NCBI GenBank assembly: GCA_964346075.1
Contig: CAYFTH010000002.1
Location: forward strand, 1 to 55,798
DNA: 55,798 bases
Direction: 5' to 3'
DNA from: Brumimicrobium sp964346075
GTDB taxonomy: Bacteria > Bacteroidota > Bacteroidia > Flavobacteriales_D > Crocinitomicaceae
Position numbers and translations under genes: made by a program. The notes under the pieces were generated by a model, which was not told the DNA's origin, did no database searches, and saw only the letters and a list, made by a program, of their open reading frames with translations. Below are positions 41,310 through 48,866 of the stretch, piece by piece (within the stretch, counting starts at the first letter, position 1; every line of letters starts with the position of its first letter).

Positions 41310-42888
41310 AACAATTTATCCCATCATTGGGGCGATATTGATTATTATAGGAGTAGTAATGGGAGTCGGACTTTCACGCAATGAAGTCATATCCAATAAC
41401 AGCGAAAGCGGGCATTTTGAACGAAAACTGGCCGATATTCTTGAAACGGTTGAAAAGAAATATGTGGATTCTGTAAATACGGAAAAGCTATTTGAAGAAA
41501 CAATTGCGGACTTGCTCCACAGTCTGGATCCTCATTCTAATTATATTAGCGCAAAAGATGCTTCGCGATTTACGGAATCAATTGAAGGAAAGTTTGGTGG
41601 TGTAGGTGTTCGTTTTGCTATCATGGATGACACGTTAAATGTAACACATGTTATCGATGGTGCCCCGGCGAGTCAGGCAGGTATTCAAAAATTTGATCAA
41701 ATTATAGCTGTAAACGACTCTACTATTGCAAATATTGGATTAACGAATAAACGTGTTCAGGAACTCCTGAAAGGTCCGGAAAGCACAGATGTAAGTGTGA
41801 CAATTCTACGAAAAAAAGACACCCTGCAAAAATCAATTACGCGGGGAAGCGTTCCAATCGAATCAATATCTGCTGCTTACATGATGAATGGCAACATCGG
41901 ATATATTCGACTCAATCAGTTTAGTATGACATCCGTAAGCGAATTTTATCAGGCTGCGCTCGAACTAAGAAGTAAAGGCATGAAAAACCTCATCTTTGAT
42001 TTGCGTTATAATGGCGGAGGAGTAATGGGTAGTGCTATCGGAATTGCCGATGCTATGCTTGCCAAGGGAAAACCAATTGTGTCCACTAAGGGACGAACCA
42101 CCCCCGAAGAAACATTTTATTCAGAAAACGAACCCTTTCTGGGAGATGTTGCATTAGCCGTGCTGATTAATGAAAGTTCTGCCTCCGCGAGTGAGATTGT
42201 AGCAGGAGCGATTCAAGATAATGATAGAGGAACAATTATCGGAAGACGATCCTTTGGTAAAGGACTTGTGCAACAAGATACAGATCTCAAAGATGGCAGT
42301 AAATTAAGATTGACTGTTTCGCGTTACTACACTCCGACAGGACGTTGTATTCAAAAACCTTATACAGATGATTACGAAGCCTATATGATGGATGAGGTCA
42401 ACCGTTATGAACGCGGGGAAATGTACAGTGTGGACAGTGCTGCGCTCAATGATTCTCTAAAATACATAACGCCTGAAGGTAAAGTCGTTTATGGAGGTGG
42501 AGGGATTATGCCCGATATTTTTGTGCCGCTCGATACAACAGGCAGTTCTTCTTATTTTAGAAGATTGCGGTATTCAGGAGCTTTTACAGATTTTAGTTAT
42601 GAGTACATGCGATTTAATGATATCGGTGATTTTAACGACTTGTCCTCCTTTGATCAATCCTTTGATATTAATCAACAAATCTTAGACGTATTTCTGGATT
42701 ACGCTGATGAGGAAAAAAGCATTCGATTTATAGAAGAAGACTTCAAGCATTCGAAGCAGCGCATAAAAACACAGCTTAAAGCGGAGTTTGCTCGACAAAT
42801 ATGGTTGGAAGAAGGAGCATTCTTTATATTAAACCAAAAAGACAACGAAATTCAACGCGCTAAAAAGGTGCTTACGACGAGTAATTAA
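41299..42888 (+). CDS. S41 family carboxy-terminal processing protease
   Basis: The 529-residue protein has an N-terminal membrane anchor (about 6-26, IYPIIGAILIIIGVVMGVGL). A short helical region contains LHSLDPHSNYIS, then a PDZ domain (about 90-170, FGGVGVRFAIMDD to SQAGIQKFDQII). The catalytic domain has Ser in NESSASASEIVAGAIQD and Lys in RSFGKGLVQQD, the Ser/Lys dyad of CtpA proteases. A C-terminal helical part (about 420-529) completes it. These enzymes trim or degrade periplasmic proteins. It starts inside the end of the dCMP deaminase gene (11-bp overlap). Confidence 0.93.
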   Translation: MRNKTIYPIIGAILIIIGVVMGVGLSRNEVISNNSESGHFERKLADILETVEKKYVDSVNTEKLFEETIADLLHSLDPHSNYISAKDASRFTESIEGKFGGVGVRFAIMDDTLNVTHVIDGAPASQAGIQKFDQIIAVNDSTIANIGLTNKRVQELLKGPESTDVSVTILRKKDTLQKSITRGSVPIESISAAYMMNGNIGYIRLNQFSMTSVSEFYQAALELRSKGMKNLIFDLRYNGGGVMGSAIGIADAMLAKGKPIVSTKGRTTPEETFYSENEPFLGDVALAVLINESSASASEIVAGAIQDNDRGTIIGRRSFGKGLVQQDTDLKDGSKLRLTVSRYYTPTGRCIQKPYTDDYEAYMMDEVNRYERGEMYSVDSAALNDSLKYITPEGKVVYGGGGIMPDIFVPLDTTGSSSYFRRLRYSGAFTDFSYEYMRFNDIGDFNDLSSFDQSFDINQQILDVFLDYADEEKSIRFIEEDFKHSKQRIKTQLKAEFARQIWLEEGAFFILNQKDNEIQRAKKVLTTSN

Positions 42889-42931
42889 AACGGGTTATGA
42901 AACACGTTGCTGCTTAAAGTTTGAAGAAATT

Positions 42932-44482
42932 TTAGCGCTTTACTATTTTATGATGATGACGCTCTCCGTTCAGCACCACGGAAACAATATAGACACCGTT
43001 ATCAACTTCAGCTTGCTGTTCGTTTTCCCCATTCCATTTTAAGGAAGTTGTACCAGTGAATTTTTTTCCTCGTGCCAAGTCACTGACTTTGCGACCACTC
43101 AGGTCGTAAACCGTTGCTGAAAGCGTATTTTCATTTACTGACCCTTTTACATCAACGGTCACTTGATGAGTCATCGGGTTAGGATATACCGTTAGGTTAG
43201 GGTCTATTGGGTTTACCAGCATTTCTTCCACTGAAAGCGAAGTCATTTCTTCAATGTTGTAATTTTCATCACCTTGTTCATAAGGAAGGTGATGGAAATA
43301 AACGAGAAACATCTCATCGGTCGTATTTAACCCGGGGTAAACAGTAATAGCGGGGTTATTCGGATTGTGATCATTCGCTGCGGTATTGTTGAAAGCACCA
43401 TCGGCGTGAAGACTGCTTCCCGATGGAACTTTCACCATATTTTTAAACATATAAAAGTCCTGCCATTCGAAGTCCCAATGAGGGATATCAATCATACGTA
43501 TGGTATCATTCGTAGGGGTCAATCCATAGGTTCGGATGCGATCACCGAGGAGGTGCATATGTGGAAAAATGCTGAGGATAGAAGCATCGTAAAACACATC
43601 GTTAAAAGACGCATTAACTTCTGTAACCTCTTCAGGAGGTAAAACAAAGTTCCAGTTCTGTAATATGGGATCGGCGTTGATTTCCCGAACGTTGTTTGAA
43701 GGTTCGTCATAAAAATGAAAAATAACTTTGGTGCTGTCCTTCATTCCATTACTCCCTGCTGGATAATGCATGGCAAAAACAATATTAGAGTTTGCGGGAA
43801 TATTCATCCCCAGTTTTAAGTCAGAACTGTTAGGAAGCACGAGCGGAGAGGCTCCAGGTGTAAATCCGCCTACCAACTTTGCATCAGCAGGGCCGGCACA
43901 ATCACCTCCTACTGTATCCGTTTGGTAAGTGGCGTTTTCATCAATATAAACAAGAGCGTGGTGAACAATCGGAGCATTTCCAGGAACAACCTCCATTGCT
44001 TTTATTTTACGATCTTGTAAAAGTCCGGTTGGCAGGGCAAAACAAACATAGTCGTCGTTATTGGTTGCTTTGGAAGTGTAGGTAGGCATCTGTATTTCAA
44101 GGTCACCCGAGCCGAGTGCAGGACCGGCATTAAAAACGGGTGGGGCGGGCGTGTTTGCTGGATCACCTTCAGGCATTCCGTTGCTCAACCAGTTTAAGAT
44201 TAGCGTTTTTTCATTGTTGGGAAGAGCCCGCGAGTGCGCAAAAGATTTATACGATTCATTTGGAGGCCAGGGAGGCATGCGGTCTTGAGCAATAGCATCG
44301 TAAATAATAGCCGCATTGGATGTGACATCTTGATAATCCATTAAGTCAAAAGGGCCGATTCCGTTCGGATTATGACAATTGGTGCAATTTTCAAAGACGA
44401 TCTCAGCGACGTCATCTGAAAAAGTTTGAGCAAAGGACGTGCAGAAAAAAATAAAAGAAACAAATGCAGATAAATATTTCAT
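42932..44482 (-). CDS. secreted cytochrome c / copper type II monooxygenase-like protein with T9SS type A sorting domain
   Basis: The 516-residue protein has a signal peptide (1-18) and then a haem-binding Cys33-x-x-Cys36-His37 (NCTNCHNP) in a short c-type module with a possible axial Met in DRMPPWPP. A region with histidine motifs VVPGNAPIVHHALVYID and SIFPHMHLLGDRI, and FHHLPYE, resembles the copper sites of PHM-type ascorbate-dependent monooxygenases. The last 80 residues (VYPNPMTHQVTVDV to HHHKIVKR) are a type IX secretion sorting domain, so the protein is exported to the cell surface or released. Substrate unknown. Loss of an individual copper ligand cannot be judged without alignment. 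Confidence 0.8.
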   Translation of the reverse strand: MKYLSAFVSFIFFCTSFAQTFSDDVAEIVFENCTNCHNPNGIGPFDLMDYQDVTSNAAIIYDAIAQDRMPPWPPNESYKSFAHSRALPNNEKTLILNWLSNGMPEGDPANTPAPPVFNAGPALGSGDLEIQMPTYTSKATNNDDYVCFALPTGLLQDRKIKAMEVVPGNAPIVHHALVYIDENATYQTDTVGGDCAGPADAKLVGGFTPGASPLVLPNSSDLKLGMNIPANSNIVFAMHYPAGSNGMKDSTKVIFHFYDEPSNNVREINADPILQNWNFVLPPEEVTEVNASFNDVFYDASILSIFPHMHLLGDRIRTYGLTPTNDTIRMIDIPHWDFEWQDFYMFKNMVKVPSGSSLHADGAFNNTAANDHNPNNPAITVYPGLNTTDEMFLVYFHHLPYEQGDENYNIEEMTSLSVEEMLVNPIDPNLTVYPNPMTHQVTVDVKGSVNENTLSATVYDLSGRKVSDLARGKKFTGTTSLKWNGENEQQAEVDNGVYIVSVVLNGERHHHKIVKR

Positions 44483-44558
44483 AATTAGTGTTTAGTAAAA
44501 GTGAAATTACGGATTAAAATCAGTTTATCAAAATACGGAACCCAAACGATAAGGTTGC

Positions 44559-47414
44559 TTATTGACAATATTCGCAGTAAAGAGCTTCTACATTGTGTTG
44601 GATCGTGATGTTTTCATCTAACATTTCTGACATAATTTGCCCCATACTTTCATGGAACAGCTCCATCAAAGAATCTGTGTCGGAAGTGAGGTTGTTGCTT
44701 AGATAGAAAGGCCCTTCTTTTAAATTGACCATAGAAATAATACCAACTTTATCAGGGTAATACCCAAAGTGATCTTGAAACATCAAATTGTAGAGAAGTA
44801 GTTGAAATACATATTTTTTCTCTTTGATGTTTTTAATTAACCTTTCGCAGTCATCCAATTCTTTTGTTCGCGGAAAAGATTCAACGCGAACATCTTTTTC
44901 ATTACAGGTTCCTGATTTATAATCAATAATACGCTGCTCACCATTGAAATGATCGATGCGATCGATAATACCGACCAACTTTACGGCCTGAGTCTTGGTG
45001 CCAGTCGTATATTCCAATGTAGTTGTGAGGCGAATCTCTAAACCATCAATAGTGAGGTCATTTTCTGATGCTTTCAGTAATTCGCATTCATGTTCTAAAA
45101 ATCGCTGCACTAAATGTTCGGCAACCTCTAAGCTCAAATAGTTTTTACCGTCGAGTACGGCTTTTTTATTATATGAAAAGTGGGCTTCAAAGAAACGCTG
45201 CAAGACAGGTTTAAATTGGGAAATCATTTTTTGAACATCCGAATGAACGATGGTTTTTCCCGCACTGGTACCGACAATTTCACCCTGTTTATTTTTCGTC
45301 ATTCGCGCAAAGGGTGTATAAACACTTTCTAAAGTGTCGTGAATAAAACTACCGAAAGAACTCGCCTCTATTTCTTCTTCCACTTCGCCTTCTTCCCCAA
45401 ACCCAAGCAGGTATTTATAATAAAAGTCAAGCGAGCAGTTAAGGTGTGTTTTGATGGCAGATGCAGATGTCCCTTTCTCTAAGTAAGTGCGAATGCGTTG
45501 GAGCAGTTCAGGACTTTTTTGAATGATCAGGGGATCGCTTTGTTCTTCTTCATTTGTGAGTGTATAATCTTCGCGCGCGAGGTCTATGTTCGGGTTGATA
45601 CGAGCCAGCTCCAACTCAACTTGTTGTATATAGCGTGATGGTTCATCTACCCCCATATTGCCTTCTGCAGTGGAGTAGGTAATCCAAACGCGTTCAGCAG
45701 CGTGTAACAAACGGTAAAAATGGTGAGCAAACAAACCTTGTTTCTCTCGAGGAGTGGGCAGACCGTGATATTGGCGTAGATCCATGGGTACAAAAGTTTG
45801 TATTGCATTGGTGGGAGGCATACTTCCGTCATTAAGCCCTACGATAATCACGTTTTTAAAATCGAGTAAACGCGTTTCTAATACGCCCATAACCTGCAGA
45901 CCTTCAAGTGGGTTCCCGTAGTAAGCAATGGATGCGTTTATCCAATGTTGATTGAACAATTTTTTAAATGTACCTAAGTTTAAGGAGGGTTGAAATTCTT
46001 CAAAAATATTATCCAACTGTCGTAAAGCACTGTCGAAATGAAAAAGAATAGCTTTTTCAATTGTATCTTTTTCGGGATCAATCCGATCAAAAATTAGTCG
46101 ATTTATGGAACGAATAATAGCAAGAATAGTGGTAGAATTTTCGAGGTTCCATTTTTCGAAGAATTGGATCGCAATTTTATCGAGCAGCGGACTCAAGTTT
46201 AGTTTTTTGAGTGAAATAAACAACCAGTTGTTTTCAAGAATCCGGCGTTCAATTTTCTGAAAGGTATCCAAGTCAGCTGAACTACTTATAGCGACGATAA
46301 ATGGATGTTTGATAAAGCGAATAAAATCCTTGTGATAGACCGCCTGAGTTTGAAAGTGACCATGATGTTCCTGAACAGAAAAGAGCAAATCAACCCAAGA
46401 ACGAATAGCTGTGTTTTTTAAAGGTAAACCGAGTGTAATATTTGTTTTTTCAACAGAGGCAGGAATATTTTTGATCACGGGAACGACCATAGACTCATCC
46501 GCCAAGACGAGGAGTGTTTCTGAAAGCTCATTGCTGGAAATTGTTTGGTGAAGCAATGTAGCGCTGACCTGAGCTTGACCAGTTCGCTGAGCACAATTGA
46601 TGATTTTAATAGCTTTCGCGTCTGTTGCCAATCGATCTTTAGTAAAGGGGAGTGATTGCGTATTTAAATGCTTCATTAGATCGCGGAGAAATAAGCCAGC
46701 CTCATGATCTTTATTATTTAAATAGTATTCGTCGGCATCAATAAAAATGTCAGCCCGTCCCATTTTACTCAACTGCTTCATGATTGATTTTTCCGCAGGG
46801 GAAAGTGCGTTGAAACCAGCAAAAATAAAATGGCGCTGCTTATCTTCTTCAAATACACGATCAATATGGTGCGCTAATGATTTGTAAGTTTGCCCCATAT
46901 AACACTCTCCGTCTTGACGTAACCGTTCATTAAACACCTGGTAATATTCGGGGAGTAAATCCCAAAAACGCATAAACCGTTTTTGGCCTTCGGTGAGTTC
47001 TTCTTCAGTATTAAAACTCCAGTTTTCAATTTCCTTGATATCAGCTAAATTTTTAAAGAGATCTTTGCTGTCAATAAGGTAGCGATCCATTTCATCGAAG
47101 TCACTCAGTAATGTTTTTCCCCAATTCAAAAACTCATCAAGCGATTGCGTTTCTTCTTTATCTACCGTTAAATGCACATCATATAATTTAAAAAGAGCTC
47201 GGGTTGGATCAATTACGGGTAATGGAGAAAGATCTTGAACCCAGCGATTCATCGTGACTATCTCAGGTGAAAAGATGGGTTTTTCATAAATATTGAAAAG
47301 CGCTCGCTGCAGATATTTTTTGGCCCGCTGCGAAGGGAGAATGATCGTTAAGTGTTCAAGTGACAACTCCTTTTCATAAATATACTCAGCAATACGGTCA
47401 ATAAAATAGCTCAT
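44559..47414 (-). CDS. AddB-like PD-(D/E)XK nuclease / inactivated helicase
   Basis: The 951-residue protein starts with a nucleotide-binding-like region (LTIILPSQRAKKYLQRALF) and ends in a RecB-type nuclease domain. Conserved parts are GIIDRIDHFNGEQRIIDYKSG (catalytic Asp and Lys), FGSFIHDTLE upstream, NCSLDFYYKYLLGF with a Cys, and a terminal YCEYC pair. The cysteines resemble the iron-sulphur staple of AddB and related nucleases. The P-loop is not a clean Walker A, as is common for AddB-like partners. It would work with an AddA-like helicase in double-strand-break repair; no partner gene is in the window. Confidence 0.85.
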   Translation of the reverse strand: MSYFIDRIAEYIYEKELSLEHLTIILPSQRAKKYLQRALFNIYEKPIFSPEIVTMNRWVQDLSPLPVIDPTRALFKLYDVHLTVDKEETQSLDEFLNWGKTLLSDFDEMDRYLIDSKDLFKNLADIKEIENWSFNTEEELTEGQKRFMRFWDLLPEYYQVFNERLRQDGECYMGQTYKSLAHHIDRVFEEDKQRHFIFAGFNALSPAEKSIMKQLSKMGRADIFIDADEYYLNNKDHEAGLFLRDLMKHLNTQSLPFTKDRLATDAKAIKIINCAQRTGQAQVSATLLHQTISSNELSETLLVLADESMVVPVIKNIPASVEKTNITLGLPLKNTAIRSWVDLLFSVQEHHGHFQTQAVYHKDFIRFIKHPFIVAISSSADLDTFQKIERRILENNWLFISLKKLNLSPLLDKIAIQFFEKWNLENSTTILAIIRSINRLIFDRIDPEKDTIEKAILFHFDSALRQLDNIFEEFQPSLNLGTFKKLFNQHWINASIAYYGNPLEGLQVMGVLETRLLDFKNVIIVGLNDGSMPPTNAIQTFVPMDLRQYHGLPTPREKQGLFAHHFYRLLHAAERVWITYSTAEGNMGVDEPSRYIQQVELELARINPNIDLAREDYTLTNEEEQSDPLIIQKSPELLQRIRTYLEKGTSASAIKTHLNCSLDFYYKYLLGFGEEGEVEEEIEASSFGSFIHDTLESVYTPFARMTKNKQGEIVGTSAGKTIVHSDVQKMISQFKPVLQRFFEAHFSYNKKAVLDGKNYLSLEVAEHLVQRFLEHECELLKASENDLTIDGLEIRLTTTLEYTTGTKTQAVKLVGIIDRIDHFNGEQRIIDYKSGTCNEKDVRVESFPRTKELDDCERLIKNIKEKKYVFQLLLYNLMFQDHFGYYPDKVGIISMVNLKEGPFYLSNNLTSDTDSLMELFHESMGQIMSEMLDENITIQHNVEALYCEYCQ

Positions 47415-47456
47415 GGGGAATTTCGAATTTGAGGGAAAAATAAGAAAATTTTCTCC

Positions 47457-47464
47457 TACATTTG
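47457..47464 (+). promoter_or_regulatory. -7 element of the metH riboswitch transcript
   Basis: TACATTTG matches TAnnTTTG exactly. TTTG (47428-47431) lies 25 bases upstream, slightly long for a -33. Transcription from about 47471 would enter the riboswitch aptamer almost at once. Confidence 0.65.
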
Positions 47465-47488
47465 TCCCACGTTCTTAATAGATCGATG

Positions 47489-47600
47489 TACTTATAGAGA
47501 AAGGTGGAGGGACAGGCCCTGCGAAACCTTGGCAACCTTTCAAGCTTTGTGCTGATTTCGGTGCCAAATCCTTTCCGATAAAAAACGGAAATGATAAGTG
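47489..47600 (+). ncRNA. SAM-I (S-box) riboswitch
   Basis: The conserved core is complete. The P1 strand CTTAT (47491-47495) pairs with ATAAG (47594-47598). Between them are GGAGGGACAGGCCCTGCGAA, ACCTTGGCAACC, GGTGCCAAATCC and the short P4-type helix CCG...CGG. This is the aptamer that binds S-adenosylmethionine and lowers expression of methionine genes. It sits upstream of split metH, the expected target. A classical terminator as expression platform is not obvious right after P1; a T-run at 47612-47617 and the palindromes further down are candidates. Confidence 0.93.
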
Positions 47601-47659
47601 GTGTATTCAACTTTTTTGTCTAAAGGTTTGTTTCTTCATTAACTTCTTTATAAAAATAT

Positions 47660-47723
47660 CGGGCTGCGGACTTCGATATAATCCTGCCGCTTCACTTCGT
47701 TTCGGTCAGGATCACTCAGCCCG
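47660..47723. repeat. REP-like palindrome 1 between riboswitch and metH
   Basis: CGGGCTG (47660-47666) pairs with CAGCCCG (47717-47723), and the inner ATCCTG (47681-47686) pairs with CAGGAT (47707-47712). The apex GCTTCACTTCGTTTCGGT (47689-47706) recurs inverted in palindrome 2. Confidence 0.65.
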
Positions 47724-47770
47724 CTTCCCTAACAATTGCAAAAAGAATTGAAAGTTGAAATGTAAAGAGA

Positions 47771-47826
47771 GGGAATCGAGTGATTTAAGCGAAACGTAGT
47801 GAAGCTAAAATCGTATCGAGATTCCC
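47771..47826. repeat. REP-like palindrome 2 just before metH
   Basis: GGGAATC (47771-47777) pairs with GATTCCC (47820-47826), with further interrupted pairing inside. The apex AGCGAAACGTAGTGAAGC (47788-47805) is the reverse complement of the palindrome 1 apex with 16 of 18 identities. The element ends 17 bases before the metH ATG. Confidence 0.65.
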
Positions 47827-47843
47827 GGTAGAAAAAGAAACAA

Positions 47844-48866
47844 ATGAAAAAAGATATAAGACAACTCATTAAAAAAAGAATTCTCGTCCTCGACGGAGCA
47901 ATGGGAACAATGATTCAGCGTCATGACCTTGGGGAAGAAGACTTTCGTAAAGGCTGGTTTGAAAATCACGATCAATCGCTTAAGGGGAATAACGATTTAC
48001 TTTCATTGACACGACCGGATATTATTAAAGATATCCATCGTGAGTATTTTGAAGCAGGCGCAGATATTGCAGAAACCAATACCTTTTCGGGAACAACGAT
48101 TGCTCAAGCTGATTATGGTTTGGAAGATGCTGTTTATGATATAAATTATCAGTCTGCAAAAATAGCCAAAGAAGTAGCGGATGAATTCACGGAAAAAGAA
48201 CCAAACAAACCTCGATATGTTGCTGGATCTATAGGCCCTACAAACCGAACGGCTTCCATTTCACCAGACGTGAATGATCCTGGTTATCGCGCGATTACTT
48301 TTGACGAGCTGGTAGAAGCTTATTCATTACAGGTTAAAGCTTTAATCGAAGGAGGTGTAGACCTTCTTTTGGTTGAAACGGTCTTTGATACGCTGAATGC
48401 AAAAGCAGCATTGTATGCAATTGATGTCGTACAGGAAGAACTTGGAACGGATTTGCCCATCATGGTTTCGGGAACGATTACAGATGCTTCAGGTCGAACA
48501 TTAACAGGACAAACCACAGAATCATTTTTGATTTCTATCGCTCACATGCCGTTATTTAGTGTGGGATTAAATTGTGCGCTGGGCGCAAAAGAGTTACGCC
48601 CATATTTAAAGATAATGGATGAAAAAGCGCCATTTTTCGTTTCTGCCCATCCGAATGCAGGGTTGCCAAATGAGTTTGGCGAATATGATGAGACACCAGA
48701 TATGATGGGAAAACAAATTGAAGAGTTTTTGCAAGAAGGATTAGTAAATATCATTGGCGGCTGTTGTGGAACAACTCCAGAGCACATTCAGGTGATTGCT
48801 GATATGGCGAAGAAATATGAAGTTAGGAGTTTTCATAATGAAAAAGAGAATGAGAATGAAGAATGA
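47844..48866 (+). CDS. metH: methionine synthase, homocysteine-binding module (split MetH, part 1)
   Basis: The 340-residue protein matches the N-terminal homocysteine S-methyltransferase barrel of cobalamin-dependent MetH. It has LDGAMGTMIQRHDLGEEDF at the start, ADIAETNTFSGTTIAQADYG, and zinc-binding cysteines in VGLNCALGAKE and GGCCGTTPEHI. It transfers the methyl group to homocysteine. The rest of the enzyme is in the next gene, overlapping by 11 bp. I recall the split arrangement from other Flavobacteriia, so this is not a frameshift artefact: each part has its own start. It is under control of the SAM-I riboswitch. Confidence 0.93.
   Translation: MKKDIRQLIKKRILVLDGAMGTMIQRHDLGEEDFRKGWFENHDQSLKGNNDLLSLTRPDIIKDIHREYFEAGADIAETNTFSGTTIAQADYGLEDAVYDINYQSAKIAKEVADEFTEKEPNKPRYVAGSIGPTNRTASISPDVNDPGYRAITFDELVEAYSLQVKALIEGGVDLLLVETVFDTLNAKAALYAIDVVQEELGTDLPIMVSGTITDASGRTLTGQTTESFLISIAHMPLFSVGLNCALGAKELRPYLKIMDEKAPFFVSAHPNAGLPNEFGEYDETPDMMGKQIEEFLQEGLVNIIGGCCGTTPEHIQVIADMAKKYEVRSFHNEKENENEE

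Noticed and set aside
48796..48855. Longer start for metH part 2 at 48796
   Set aside because: It would overlap part 1 by 71 bp and adds residues not expected in the family; ATG 48856 begins directly at the conserved segment.
47844..48866. metH broken by frameshift at 48866
   Set aside because: Both parts have suitable starts and stops with an 11-bp overlap, and split MetH is known to me from related bacteria.
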